A stretch of DNA of 64,000 bases from CAZPXZ01 sp965219495 (GCA_965219495.1 OZ244777.1:4464001-4528000); one strand, 5' to 3'; shown: positions 17,012-27,400, counted from the stretch's first letter. Numbers and translations: made by a program. Notes: a model not told the origin generated them from the letters alone.

Positions 17012-18592
17012 ATGCAACTCGATCTGGTCATCCGCGACGGATTGGTGTTCGACGGGACAGGGGCAACGCCCATCAAGGCTGACGTTGGTGTGGCGGCGGG
17101 GCGAATCGCTGAAATCGGCCGCATCAAGGAACGGGGCCGGGACGAGATAGATGCTGCGGGCCTTTCAGTCGCTCCCGGGTTCATAGATATCGATAGCCAT
17201 TCCGATTTCACGCTGCTTGTCGACCCGCGTGCGGTGAGCGCGATCCACCAGGGCGTAACAACCGAAGTGATCGGCAATTGCGGCCGCGGATGTTTCCCGA
17301 TCTCCGACCCGATTCTTGCCAAGCAGAGCATCTACGGCGTCACCGACTCGACCGAGCTAACGTGGAGAGACATGTCAGGCTACTTCGAACAACTGGACGC
17401 CGCCCAGCCGGCGGTCAACGTGTGTTCCCTCGTTCCGAACGGTCAGCTTCGCCTCGCTACCGTCGGACTAGCAGATCGACCGGCGGCGCCAGAAGAGTTG
17501 CGCGATATGGTCTCACATCTGGAAGCCGCGCTCGAGCAAGGTGCATGGGGGCTATCTACCGGCCTAGGGTACGCGACCGAGATGGGCGCGACCGACGAGG
17601 AGATCACGGTCCTCTGCAAGTCCGTCGCGAGAGCAGGCGGCCTGTACGCCACCCACACCCGCCGGCGTGACAAAGGGGCAAGCGACGCCGTCGGCGAAGC
17701 AATCCGCACAGCCGCTCGTACCGGAGTCCGGCTGAAAGTGTCCCATCAGCTCCCGCGCAGCGGTGCAGCGGAAGGAGAGCAGTGCATCGCGGTGGTGGAG
17801 AATGCCCACGGAAACGGAATCGACGTTGCTTTCGACATGCATACTCGCCTGTTCGGGACAACGTACCTGCACGCTGCGCTCCCTGCCTGGGCGAAAGAGG
17901 GTGGCTCAGAGAAGACTATCGAGCGGCTACGCGACCGCGAGATGCGAGCTGAAATGATGCGGCATGAAAGTATCCTCAGCGCAAGCGGCGACTGGCAGCG
18001 CATTGTCCTTCTGGACAATGACTCATGGCCACAGTACTCGCGGCGCAGCGTCCATGACATCGCTGTCGAGCGGCAACAGTCGCCGTTGGACACCGTCTAC
18101 GACTTGTTGCTCGGGGCAGAGAAGTTCGCCGATCTCATGGTGATACTGCGCTGCTACACGGAAGAGCAGCAACGCGACGTATTCGCCCATCCGCTCTGCA
18201 TGCCGGGATCGGACGCAACCACCCTTGCCCCCGATGGCCCCCTCTCGAGATCCGTATTCCACGTCGCATACAGTTGGGCTGCCTGGTTCTACCGGTTCAT
18301 GGTGCGGGAATGGAATATTCTCACGCCCGAAGATGCCATCCATCGTCTCACCGGGTTGCCCGCAAGGACGCCCGACATAAAAGGCCCGGGATACTGCACA
18401 AAGGGGCGCATGCGGATGCGTCATATTCGACGCGGACCGCTTCGCCGACGAGGCCGACGCTTATTCACCCAACCGGTTGGCGACCGGCGTCGCGCACGTG
18501 TTGGTCAACGGCGCCGTCACGCTCAGACACGGAAGGTTGACCGGAAAGCGCGCCGGCGTCGCGCTGCGTCGCCAATCAATCGGTTGGGTTGA
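17012..18592 (+). pseudogene. D-aminoacylase (N-acyl-D-amino-acid deacylase), frameshifted near the C-terminus
   Basis: This amidohydrolase-superfamily enzyme has metal ligands in GFIDIDSHSDF, the block HQGVTTEVIGNCG, histidines in ATHTRRRD and KVSHQ, and a C-terminal GSDATTLAPDG catalytic aspartate loop. After about 18385 the frame fails. The neighbouring frame gives GILHKGAHAD, then from about 18420 a third frame gives VIFDADRFADEADAYSPNR and THE expected RLATGVAHVLVNGAV end. At least two indels therefore disrupt the last ~60 residues. The enzyme would release D-amino acids from N-acyl forms, which fits the racemase and hydantoinase neighbours. Confidence 0.8.
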
Positions 18593-18668
18593 GGCTGTTC
18601 GCGATGGAAATTCTCTTCGCCAAAGGCCCAACCGGTTTTCGTTCAGTACGTTTGCTAGAGAGCGATTG

Positions 18669-20399
18669 ATGACCGACCCCATCAGATTTGAAGTGGTTCG
18701 CAATGCCCTTATGTTTGCCGCCGAGGAAATGGCGGTCGCCTTGAGGCGTTCCGCCTATTCCACAAACGTCAAGACACGAGGCGATTTTTCCTGTGGGTTG
18801 TTCGATCGAGATCTGCGGATCGTCGCTCAGTCATTCAGCCAACCCGCGCATCTGGGATTGCTCGCCACGCTTGTCGCACGAAACGTCCGTGCATACGGAA
18901 TCGATCGACTAGGATCCGGCGACGGAATTCTTGTCAATGACCCCTTCAGCAGCGGAAGCCACCTCAACGACATCACCCTTATCTCACCCATTTACCATCG
19001 TGATGCGCTTGTCGGATTCGTCGCCAACCTCGTTCACCACGTCGATGTCGGCGGAGGCGCCGCCACATCGATCGGTGCATTTCAAGAGATCTATCAAGAG
19101 GGCGTGCAGATTCCTGCGGTCAAACTCATACAAGGTGGCGAGATCGTCGAGGATGTCTTCAACCTGATCATTGCCCAGGTCCGCGCAAAGCGAGAAACGA
19201 GGGGCGACTTCCGCGCACAAATCGCCGCCAACAACACCGGCATTAAGCGGTTCGGCGAACTCCTAGACCGGCTCGGAGAAAATGATGTTCTTTCATACAT
19301 CGATGAACTTATCGCCTATACCGAACGTCGCGCTCGAGCGGAAGTCGCGCGGTTGCCGCAGGGTATGTGCGAGGCCATCGGATATCTTGACGACGATGGG
19401 TTTTCCGACACGCCGGTAAAGATTCAGGCAAAAATCACGTTCGGAGAAGACGGGGTTCACTTCGACCTTACGGGTTCTGATACCCAGCGGCGAGCACCCG
19501 TGAATGCCACCATCGCGCAGACATTCGCGGCTTGTACCTATGCGCTGAAATGTCTAATCGATCCCGATGTCCCCTTGAACGAAGGCTTCTTCCAGGTCGT
19601 TTCCATCAACGCGCCGAAGGGAACCGTCGTGAACGCGACCCATCCCTCCGCGGTTGTCGGTGGGTGGGAGGTGGCCGTCAGGTTGGTCGAGACGCTCCTA
19701 AAGGCTTTTTCTCAACTCGTGCCGAACGCGGTTCCAGCCGGGACGAAGGGAATGATCTGTCATGCTGGATTTGGTGGAAATGATCCGCGCACGGGTGAGT
19801 ACTACTGTTTCCTGGAGACGCTCGCGGGTGGTTACGGTGGGCGGCAAGGGTTGGACGGTCCCGACGCGGTCCAAGTCCACATACAAAATACCGAAAACGC
19901 TCCAATTGAAGAGACCGAGAGTAACTACCCAGTCCGGATTCTGAGATACGGACTTGTCGAAGATTCCGATGGCCCGGGGCAGTGGCGGGGCGGCTTGGGT
20001 GTTCGACGGGACTACCTGTTCCTCGATCACGACCCAACGTTTACCGTCTTGGCCGATCGAGTAAAGCAGGCACCCTGGGGATTGTTCGGTGGAGGACCGG
20101 GTGCCACCGCGCACTACATCTTGAATCCCTCAGGTGATGCTCGTGAATTGCCAAGTAAAGGCACTGTCCAGCTCAAAGGCGGCGATGTCGTCAGCTACCG
20201 AACGGCTGGCGGCGGCGGATACGGACCTGCCTCGGCTCGCGATCCGGAACTCGTCCGCATCGACGTGCTCCACAAGAAGATCAGCATGGAGCGCGCTAGA
20301 AGTGAGTACCACGTCGCCATCGATCCGGCCTCTGGCGCTGTCGATCCTGTTGAGACACAGCGCCTCCGATCTCAAGTGACTGCGAGAAATAAGAAATGA
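18669..20399 (+). CDS. hyuB: Hydantoinase B / 5-oxoprolinase beta-type subunit
   Basis: This 576-residue protein starts MTDPIRFEVVRNALMFAAEE, the standard HyuB N-terminus (the ATG follows GAGAG). Further family blocks are HVDVGGGAATSIG, LIQGGEIVEDVF, NATHPSAVVGGWEVAVR and the C-terminal SYRTAGGGGYGP. It overlaps hyuA by ATGA (20396-20399). HyuA/HyuB complexes hydrolyse cyclic amides such as hydantoins, N-methylhydantoin or 5-oxoproline in an ATP-dependent way; which one cannot be told from sequence. Intact. Confidence 0.9.
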   Translation: MTDPIRFEVVRNALMFAAEEMAVALRRSAYSTNVKTRGDFSCGLFDRDLRIVAQSFSQPAHLGLLATLVARNVRAYGIDRLGSGDGILVNDPFSSGSHLNDITLISPIYHRDALVGFVANLVHHVDVGGGAATSIGAFQEIYQEGVQIPAVKLIQGGEIVEDVFNLIIAQVRAKRETRGDFRAQIAANNTGIKRFGELLDRLGENDVLSYIDELIAYTERRARAEVARLPQGMCEAIGYLDDDGFSDTPVKIQAKITFGEDGVHFDLTGSDTQRRAPVNATIAQTFAACTYALKCLIDPDVPLNEGFFQVVSINAPKGTVVNATHPSAVVGGWEVAVRLVETLLKAFSQLVPNAVPAGTKGMICHAGFGGNDPRTGEYYCFLETLAGGYGGRQGLDGPDAVQVHIQNTENAPIEETESNYPVRILRYGLVEDSDGPGQWRGGLGVRRDYLFLDHDPTFTVLADRVKQAPWGLFGGGPGATAHYILNPSGDARELPSKGTVQLKGGDVVSYRTAGGGGYGPASARDPELVRIDVLHKKISMERARSEYHVAIDPASGAVDPVETQRLRSQVTARNKK

Positions 20400-22534
20400 C
20401 TCAGACTCAACACCGCTTTCGGCTCGGCGTCGACATTGGTGGTACGTTTACAGATGCAATGCTCGTCAACGAAGGCACCGGAGAAACCTGGTCACGGAAA
20501 GTCCCGACGACCCCGCGCGACCCATCGGTCGGTTTTATCGACGTTACCGAGCTTGTGTTTCGCGACGTCAGCGTTCCCGTCGAGGCAGTGTCGTACATCG
20601 TCCACGGCACGACGATTGCCACCAATGCAATCATCGAAGGCAATGGAGCAAAGACCGGCTTCATCACGACGCAGGGATTCCGCGACATCCTTGAGATGCA
20701 GCGCCAAATGCGGCCCTCACTCTATGACCTCCGATTCACTAAGCCAGCCGCCTTGATTCCGCGGAATCTTGCATTCGAAGTTCCTGAGCGCCTCGATGCG
20801 AACGGAGCCGTTGTTGTTCCGCTTGACGAAGACGCTGTACGAGCAACCGTGCGCGCTCTGAAAGGCGAGGAAGTCGAAGCGATCGCCGTCTGCTTCTTAC
20901 ATGGATATCTGAATGGCTCCCATGAACGGCGCACAGGAGAGATCATCCGCGAAGAGTTTCCTGAGGTTGGTCTCTCCCTCTCCTCGGACGTCGCACCGGA
21001 GATTAGAGAGTACTTCCGCGCGTCCACCACGGTCATCAATGCTTTGGTCCAACCCGTCGGCAAACGATATCTCCAATCGATTGAAGGCCGACTTCGTGCT
21101 ATGGGAGTAAGCGCCGAGCTGCTGGTCATGCAATCGAACGGTGGCGTCTACACGTTCGCGGCAGCAATCGAGAAGCCAGTATTCCTCATCGAATCAGGTC
21201 CCGCTGCTGGGGTGATTGCCGCGGCGCATCTGGGTAGTCTGCTCGGCCAACGGGAGGTCATGTCTTTCGACATGGGCGGTACCACCGCGAAAGCCGGCCT
21301 TATCCAAGATGGTCAGCCGAAGGTAACCAAGGAGTATGAAGTAGGTGTCCACGCATCTGCCGATGTCGGTGGTAATCGTGGGTCGGGTTATCCGATCAAA
21401 ACACCGGTTATCGATCTGGTCGAGATTGGCGCAGGTGGGGGGAGCATCGCCTGGGTCGACTCAGGTGGCGTTCTCCGGGTCGGTCCGAAGTCCTCGGGCG
21501 CCGATCCAGGTCCCGCGTGTTACGGACAAGGCGGAACAAAACCGACCATAACTGATGCGAATCTCTTTCTTGGGCGGCTCAATCCCGAGTACTTCTTGGG
21601 CGGCGAAATTTTGCTTGATATTGAGGCTGCCCGCGAGGCGATCGAAAAGTTTTGCGCGGGTCCGCTCGGTCTCGATGTCACGACAGCCGCGAATGGAATC
21701 GTTGAAATCGCGAATACCGCGATGATCAACGCGCTTCGACTTGTTTCCGTCCAACGCGGATACGACCCACGAGATTTCGTTCTGGTGCCGTTTGGCGGCG
21801 CTGGCGGCGTCCATGCCAATCGCCTGGCGGCGGAGCTTCAAATTCCCTTGACAATCGTTCCGCCAGCACCCGGCGTCTTCAGCGCATTCGGGCTGCTCGT
21901 CACCGATCTCAAGCACGAGTATTCCACCACGAGAATCCGTCGAACCGATCAACTCGACGTCTCTGAAATCTCCGGCGTCTTCTCGACAATGGCCGATCAG
22001 GGCAGAACGCTCTTGTTGCGAGAAGGCGTTGCAGATGAGGTGATGTCCTTCCCACGCCATCTGGATATGCGGTACGTGGGGCAGTCCTGGGAATTGAGCA
22101 TCCCATTACCGGAGGGTACGCTCGATCAACAGGCGATTGATTGTGCGGTCGGGCAATTCCACAACGAACACAAGCGCGCATATGGACATAGCACGCCTGG
22201 CGCTCCAACCGAGTTCGTCAACCTGAGATTGGCCGCGGTTGGGATGATTCAGAAGCCTCAGATGCGCCAAGTTCCCGCCGCGACAGGCGGTGAACATCCG
22301 GTGCCAAGTGCCCGGCGGCCGGTCTACTTTTCGGAGTCCGGAGGGTTCATCGACACCTCTGTTCATCTTCGTTACTCCTTGGGTAGTGGTTCAGAAATCT
22401 GTGGTCCCGCCGTCATCGAAGAGATCGATGCCACGGTTGTTCTCCATCCTGGATTTCGAGCAACAGTCGACAACCTAGGGAATCTTCTGATTGCGCCCGA
22501 TCCAACTTTGTCTCATGACGCGGGTGAGATGTGA
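20396..22534 (+). CDS. hyuA: Hydantoinase A / 5-oxoprolinase alpha-type subunit
   Basis: This 712-residue protein begins with the nucleotide-binding motif LGVDIGGTFTDAML. It also has YIVHGTTIATNAIIEG, VMQSNGGVYTF, ESGPAAGVIAAAHLG, SFDMGGTTAKAGLI and PFGGAGGVHANRLAAEL, all typical of the ATP-binding subunit. It forms the catalytic complex with HyuB, whose gene overlaps by four bases. The stop overlaps the start of the racemase gene (ATGTGATG at 22531-22538), so the three genes are one tightly coupled unit. Confidence 0.92.
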   Translation: MTQTQHRFRLGVDIGGTFTDAMLVNEGTGETWSRKVPTTPRDPSVGFIDVTELVFRDVSVPVEAVSYIVHGTTIATNAIIEGNGAKTGFITTQGFRDILEMQRQMRPSLYDLRFTKPAALIPRNLAFEVPERLDANGAVVVPLDEDAVRATVRALKGEEVEAIAVCFLHGYLNGSHERRTGEIIREEFPEVGLSLSSDVAPEIREYFRASTTVINALVQPVGKRYLQSIEGRLRAMGVSAELLVMQSNGGVYTFAAAIEKPVFLIESGPAAGVIAAAHLGSLLGQREVMSFDMGGTTAKAGLIQDGQPKVTKEYEVGVHASADVGGNRGSGYPIKTPVIDLVEIGAGGGSIAWVDSGGVLRVGPKSSGADPGPACYGQGGTKPTITDANLFLGRLNPEYFLGGEILLDIEAAREAIEKFCAGPLGLDVTTAANGIVEIANTAMINALRLVSVQRGYDPRDFVLVPFGGAGGVHANRLAAELQIPLTIVPPAPGVFSAFGLLVTDLKHEYSTTRIRRTDQLDVSEISGVFSTMADQGRTLLLREGVADEVMSFPRHLDMRYVGQSWELSIPLPEGTLDQQAIDCAVGQFHNEHKRAYGHSTPGAPTEFVNLRLAAVGMIQKPQMRQVPAATGGEHPVPSARRPVYFSESGGFIDTSVHLRYSLGSGSEICGPAVIEEIDATVVLHPGFRATVDNLGNLLIAPDPTLSHDAGEM

Positions 22535-23694
22535 TGTCGTCCGACCGAGATGCGCCCCTGATCGATTGTCCACCCGGCCGCACGAATGCATTCCATGTCG
22601 ATCTCGATGCGCTCGATCACAACGTGGACGAGATCAGACGAATGGTCGGCCCGGAAGTCTTGATCTTTGCCGCACTAAAGGCAAATGCCTACGGATTCGG
22701 CGTGGTCGAGATTGCGCACGCAGTCCTGAAATCAGGCGCAGATGGTCTGGCAGTTGTCGATTTGCGCGACCCGGTTCTCTTACGCAATGCGGGAATCGAT
22801 GCGCCCATACATTTGTTTGGCGGCATGTTGATCACGGCTGAGGTCGCACGATACATCTCCGATTTCGACCTCATGCCCACAATTCTTCGTATCGAGGACG
22901 CGACGGCGGTCTCGCAAGCCGCCACAAAATCGATACGCGTCTTCATCAAGGTCGAAGTGGGTGTCGAACGATTTGGCATCGCAGTCGAGGACGTGCAGGC
23001 GTTCGCGAAAATCGTCAGGTCGATGCCCAACATCGAACTGTACGGTCTCAGCACACATCTCCATGTGCCTCGTCGCGATGCCAGCGAGGTAGCGCCGTAC
23101 TTGCAGCGGCAATTCCAACGTTTCGAAGACGCGGTTCGCCAGGTCGAATCCGATGGTGAGCTCGTCCCGGTCAAAATGGCGGCATCAAGCGGATCGCTCA
23201 GCATGACCGGGACGATGAACTTGAACGCGGTCGATCCTGGACACCTGCTCTTTGGACTAAGACCCGGTGGACCGGAGATGGAACGCCTGGATATTCGCCC
23301 CGTCATGGCGAGTCTCAAGAGCGAACTTGTGCACATTCACGTCGTTCAGCGAACTGAGTACATGGATCTAGCGCCCTTCCCGGTGAGGCGCGGCATGCGA
23401 ATCGGCGTCCTCCCAATCGGCGTCGTCGATGGGATGTTGTCATTGCATAGTGGCTCCGTCCTTGTGAACGAATGCCGTTGTCCGGTGCTCGACGTTGCGT
23501 TGGAACACACCAGGATCGACCTGACTGGTGCCAATGCATTGGTCGGCGATGAGATTGTGATCATCGGACGGCAGGGTGAAGACACGATCGATATCACAGA
23601 CGTTCTTGCTCACCACAAACTCAGAATTCCTGCGTCGGTTCCACTTGCGGTGCATCACACCGTACCCCGAGTATACATTCGCGACAGCCGATAA
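22531..23694 (+). CDS. Alanine racemase-family PLP enzyme
   Basis: This 387-residue fold-type III PLP enzyme carries the PLP-lysine motif in FAALKANAYGFG and family blocks GADGLAVVDLRD, KVEVGVERFGI, GLSTHLHVP and MKMAASSGS-like KMAASSGSLSM. In canonical alanine racemase the lysine motif is VVKANAYGHG, so this is a relative that may racemise another amino acid. Clustering with D-aminoacylase and hydantoinase supports conversion between D- and L-amino acids. Start at 22531 or 22534. A truncated relative of the C-terminal domain is at 38938-39175. Confidence 0.85.
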   Translation: MMSSDRDAPLIDCPPGRTNAFHVDLDALDHNVDEIRRMVGPEVLIFAALKANAYGFGVVEIAHAVLKSGADGLAVVDLRDPVLLRNAGIDAPIHLFGGMLITAEVARYISDFDLMPTILRIEDATAVSQAATKSIRVFIKVEVGVERFGIAVEDVQAFAKIVRSMPNIELYGLSTHLHVPRRDASEVAPYLQRQFQRFEDAVRQVESDGELVPVKMAASSGSLSMTGTMNLNAVDPGHLLFGLRPGGPEMERLDIRPVMASLKSELVHIHVVQRTEYMDLAPFPVRRGMRIGVLPIGVVDGMLSLHSGSVLVNECRCPVLDVALEHTRIDLTGANALVGDEIVIIGRQGEDTIDITDVLAHHKLRIPASVPLAVHHTVPRVYIRDSR

Positions 23695-23768
23695 CGTGAG
23701 ACCACGACCGTGTTTCAGTTTTGGTGTATAACGGACCAGAAGTGACACTGTCCGAAAAGGGGGGTCGC

Positions 23769-24878
23769 ATGACGGCAGACGTTCAACTGGCTACCAGAGG
23801 GACAACCTCGCCAAAAACCGGCAGTCGCCCACTTCTCGAGGTCAAAAACCTCAGCACCCAGTTCTTCACGCAGGATGGTATTGTCCGCGCCGTCGATGAT
23901 GTCTCCTTCTATGTGATGCCCGGGGAAACATTGGGCGTCGTAGGCGAATCCGGTTGTGGCAAGAGCGTGACAGGACTCTCCATCATGCGCTTGATTCCCA
24001 GCCCGCCCGGTAAAATAGTCCAAGGCGATATTGTCTTCAACGGGAACGACATCCTCCAGATGTCGGATGACGATATCCGGAAGATCCGCGGTCACGAAAT
24101 CGCCATGATCTTCCAGGACCCGATGACCTCGCTCAACCCGGTGCTCACCATCAACCGCCAGTTAAGCGAAGTTCTACAACTCCACCTCGGGATGAACCAG
24201 GTTCAGGCCAAGACCCAGTCGATCGAGTTGTTGAAAATAGTGGGTATCCCAAACCCTGAAGAGCGAGTCGATCAGTATCCCCACCAGTTCTCCGGAGGTA
24301 TGCGCCAGCGCGTGATGATCGCGATCGCGCTGTCCTGCAACCCGAAACTAATCATCGCGGACGAACCTACCACAGCACTCGATGTAACCGTTCAGGCGCA
24401 GATTCTCGATCTCATGCGCACGCTGCAAAGTGAGCGCGACGCCGGCGTCATCATGATCACGCACTCCATGGGTGTCGTGGCCGGTATGGCGGACCGGGTT
24501 CAAGTTATGTACGCAGGCCATATCGTCGAGGCCGCCGAGACTGAAGAAATCTTCGGAAATCCGCGCCACCCATACACCGTCGGCCTGATGAAGTCGATTC
24601 CTCGACTTGACTCGGACCAGAAGGAGAAGCTCGAGCCAATCCGAGGACTTCCACCGGATCTCATCGATCTGCCTGACATGTGTCCGTTCCTTACGCGGTG
24701 TAACTTCGCTCGGGAGCAGTGCGAACAGAAACGTCCGCCGCTTCTCCAAGTTGCGCAAGGGCACTTCTCAGCCTGCTGGTTCTGGGAAGAGGTATCGAAG
24801 GAATCGGACGCGCCAATCGCGGTCGGAATGCAGGACAGGGCTGAGGCACCGGCGGCGAGCCAGGGAGCAGTCAGCTAA
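23769..24878 (+). CDS. dppD: Dipeptide-type ABC transporter ATPase (DppD-like)
   Basis: ATG 23769 was chosen for the GGGGGG ribosome site just upstream. Walker A is GESGCGKS, the signature is FSGGMRQRVMIAIAL and Walker B is LIIADEPTTALD. The C-terminal oligopeptide-type extension includes PFLTRCNFAREQCEQKRP. It overlaps the DppF gene by ATGA-type coupling at 24878. It should power the Dpp permeases encoded at 41574-44565, since no others are nearby. Confidence 0.9.
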   Translation: MTADVQLATRGTTSPKTGSRPLLEVKNLSTQFFTQDGIVRAVDDVSFYVMPGETLGVVGESGCGKSVTGLSIMRLIPSPPGKIVQGDIVFNGNDILQMSDDDIRKIRGHEIAMIFQDPMTSLNPVLTINRQLSEVLQLHLGMNQVQAKTQSIELLKIVGIPNPEERVDQYPHQFSGGMRQRVMIAIALSCNPKLIIADEPTTALDVTVQAQILDLMRTLQSERDAGVIMITHSMGVVAGMADRVQVMYAGHIVEAAETEEIFGNPRHPYTVGLMKSIPRLDSDQKEKLEPIRGLPPDLIDLPDMCPFLTRCNFAREQCEQKRPPLLQVAQGHFSACWFWEEVSKESDAPIAVGMQDRAEAPAASQGAVS

Positions 24879-25915
24879 TGACCGCCACCACTGCGGCAGA
24901 AACACCTGCAACGCCGGGCGATGGCAGCGGGGATGCACTGCTTATCGTCAATAACCTGATAATGCACTTCCAGGTGACGCAAGGCATCATTTTCCAACGC
25001 AAGGTCGGAGTAGTTCACGCTGTCGACGATGTCTCGTTCGAGATCAAACCGGGTGAAACGCTCGGACTCGTGGGTGAATCCGGGTGCGGCAAGTCCACGA
25101 CCGGGCGTGCCATCCTCCAACTCTACAACCCAACCTCCGGCGAGGTCATTTTCAAGGGCAAGGATCTGACCAAGCTCGATAGTGGTGACATGCGCCGGAT
25201 GCGGCGCCACCTTCAGATAATCTTTCAGGATCCATATGCGTCGCTCAACCCACGTATGACGGTCGGGAACATCATCTCCGAGCCGATGCAGATCCATAAT
25301 CTGGTTGCCAAGAACGAGCGTAGTCAGCGGGTCCAGGAACTGCTCCAGACCGTGGGTTTGAATCCATATTTCGCGAGTCGCTACCCGCACGAGTTCTCCG
25401 GCGGTGAGCGTCAACGCATCGGAATCGCTCGGGCCCTCGTGGCCAACCCGGATTTTATCGTCGCTGACGAACCGGTTTCAGCGCTAGACGTGTCGATTCA
25501 AGCGCAGATCGTGAACTTGCTCGAAAACCTTCAGGAACAGTTCGGTCTGACATACCTCTTCATCGCGCACGACCTCTCGGTCGTGAAGCATATTTCGGAC
25601 CGGGTGGCGGTCATGTATCTCGGCAAAATCGTCGAGATGGCCGGTTCGAACGAATTCTATGCCGATCCTCTTCACCCATACGCGAAGGCACTGCTCTCAG
25701 CGGTGCCAATTCCTGACCCATTGGTGGAGAAAGGTCGGGAGCGCATCATCCTCACAGGTGATGTCCCGAGCCCGATCAATCCGCCATGCGGCTGCCGTTT
25801 CCACACTCGTTGTGCGTATGTGATGAACGTCTGCAAACAGATCGATCCGCACTTTGCTGATCAGGGCGGCGGCCATTTCGTCGCGTGCCATTTGTACCCT
25901 GGCTCCGGAGCCTGA
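24878..25915 (+). CDS. dppF: Dipeptide-type ABC transporter ATPase (DppF-like)
   Basis: This 345-residue protein has Walker A GESGCGKSTTG, signature FSGGERQRIGIARAL, Walker B FIVADEPVSALD and the oligo_HPY C-terminal cysteine region (CGCRFHTRCAYVMNVCKQ). It is the second ATPase of the transporter and ends the plus-strand block; a terminator-like hairpin follows at 25949. Confidence 0.9.
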   Translation: MTATTAAETPATPGDGSGDALLIVNNLIMHFQVTQGIIFQRKVGVVHAVDDVSFEIKPGETLGLVGESGCGKSTTGRAILQLYNPTSGEVIFKGKDLTKLDSGDMRRMRRHLQIIFQDPYASLNPRMTVGNIISEPMQIHNLVAKNERSQRVQELLQTVGLNPYFASRYPHEFSGGERQRIGIARALVANPDFIVADEPVSALDVSIQAQIVNLLENLQEQFGLTYLFIAHDLSVVKHISDRVAVMYLGKIVEMAGSNEFYADPLHPYAKALLSAVPIPDPLVEKGRERIILTGDVPSPINPPCGCRFHTRCAYVMNVCKQIDPHFADQGGGHFVACHLYPGSGA

Positions 25916-25948
25916 CAATCAAGCGCATTGAGTCAACTTGCAATTGGT

Positions 25949-25990
25949 AAACCAGGGAGATCCAATGTCTGGGATCTTCCTGGTTTTGTT
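25949..25990 (+). terminator. Probable rho-independent terminator after dppF
   Basis: The arms AACCAGGGAGATCC and GGATCTTCCTGGTT pair with a single G-T wobble over 14 bp, an 8-base loop lies between, and a T-rich TTGTT follows. It lies 34 bp after the dppF stop and ends the 11.1-25.9 kb operon block. Confidence 0.75.
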
Positions 25991-25995
25991 GTACC

Positions 25996-26103
25996 GATGT
26001 CGCAGCGCTCATCCGCGAAAAGGCGCCGAGCCACACCGGTGTCCTTCTCGCCAATCACGGACCAGTGGTCGCTGGCGACCTCCAGCAGAAGGCATTTCCC
26101 TGA
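25996..26103 (+). pseudogene. Class II aldolase-type fragment
   Basis: A short plus-strand frame reads ALIREKAPSHTGVLLANHGP then VVAGDLQQKAF and stops. The LLANHGPVVAG block is characteristic of class II aldolase/adducin proteins, including 3-oxo-tetronate-4-phosphate decarboxylases. Only about 35 residues survive, so this is a remnant. Confidence 0.5.
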
Positions 26104-26458
26104 CCGCTGCGCAATGAGATTCGGTACTAAGTCCCTGAGAGGCTGACTCTCGGGCGGTTCTCAAATCAGCGTTGATGTGATTCACCGTGGCGAACGAAGG
26201 AGGTTCGCCATGCCCGTTCCATAGCGCAGTGATTTTGATGCGTTTCGGTTGCGTGCGATTGCCCGCAAATCGAAGGACGCACCCCAGACTCGTCGGCCTC
26301 TCGCCCTTGCGGCGATCTATGACTGCGCATTCCGACGATCGCGACCACTCGTTCCAACGCATTGCGACCACCTATTCCGATTGATCGCGACCAGTGTGGC
26401 GCGGATGCATGAGGGCGCCGTTGGATGGTTTTGCTGATGTCAGTATTGGCGGGCCTCG
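26104..26458. other. About 350 bases with no assignable gene
   Basis: The segment lies between the aldolase scrap and the 3' end of the istB pseudogene. I see no convincing coding frame or RNA. It probably includes the right-hand end of the IS21 element. Confidence 0.4.
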
Positions 26459-27234
26459 TCAAGCATGGGGTTGGTCCTTCAGGTCGGCGACCGGCAGCGC
26501 CGTTTCCGTCTCACCAGCCTGGATCTTGCGCATTGACGGGCCGTCGAGCGCGAGCCGGTAGACGTTGTGAACGATGCGATCGAGGATGGCGTCGGCGAAA
26601 GTGGGCTCACCGATGACCTAGTGCCACGTGTCGGTCGGCAGCTGGCTGGTGATGAGTGTCGAGCCCTGGCCGTAACGATCCTCGACGATCTCCATCAGAT
26701 CGCGCCGCTGACCGGCGGTGAGCCAATCCGGACCCCAGTCGACGAGGACCAAGAGATCGGCCTTGACCAGGGTGCCGAACAGGCGCGCGAAGCGGCCATC
26801 GTCGTGGGCAAGCTCGAGGTCGGCGAACAGCCGCGGCACGCGGGCGTAGTGCACGGTGTAACCGTCGCGGCACGCCTTGTGGGTCAGCGCGCATGACAAC
26901 CATGACTTGCCGACGCCGCACGGCCCGGTGACGAGCAGGTTGCGGTGCTCGGCGATCCAGCGGCCGGCGGCGAGCTGCTGGAACAGCGCATTGTCGAGCC
27001 GGCGCGGCGTTCGGTAGTCGACGTCCTCGATCGACGCCTGACCGTGACGCAGCCTGGCGCTGCGCAGCCGGCTGTGGAAGCGCTTGGTGTTGCGGTTGCC
27101 GCCTCGCGGTCGAGCAGCAGCGCCAGCCATTCGGCGTGCGCCAGATCGGCCGCATTATCCTAAGCCTGGAGCTCGACGAAGGCGCCGTCGAGCTTGAGCG
27201 CTCTGAGCTGGTCGATGGTGGGATGGGTCAGCAT
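26459..27234 (-). pseudogene. istB: IS21-family IstB ATPase with multiple lesions
   Basis: The minus-strand start is ATG 27234. The N-terminus MLTHPTIDQLRALKLDGAF is normal. An in-frame TAG follows ELQA, and a frameshift follows at DREAA (about 27100). Homology resumes with NRNTKRFHSRLRSARLRH, Walker A TGPCGVGKSW and QLPTDTWH, where a second TAG (26624 region) replaces a glutamate, then VIGEPTFADAILDRIVHN to the end at 26459. At least three lesions make it inactive. It is not close in sequence to the copy at 1-505. Confidence 0.85.
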
Positions 27235-27400
27235 TGCGTGCCTTCTCCTCTGTGGAAGTAACGGGGGCCACCGATGTTGTCGTGCGCTATCGCCGGTCCG
27301 TCCGTGGCGGGTGCGGGCCGTTTGCGATCGAGGTTGGTCTTCAGGATCGAGGCGAGATCTGCCGCCGCATTGTGGGGTAAAGCGTCGGCCGGACAGGGCC
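27228..27400 (-). pseudogene. istA: IS21-family IstA C-terminal remnant
   Basis: Minus-strand reading gives LASILKTNLDRKRPAP and then HDNIGGPRYFHRGEG before the stop at 27228, the family's C-terminal signature. The stop overlaps the istB start region (ATGCTGA). Everything upstream of ~27400 is missing, next to the end of the threonine dehydrogenase gene. Confidence 0.75.
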
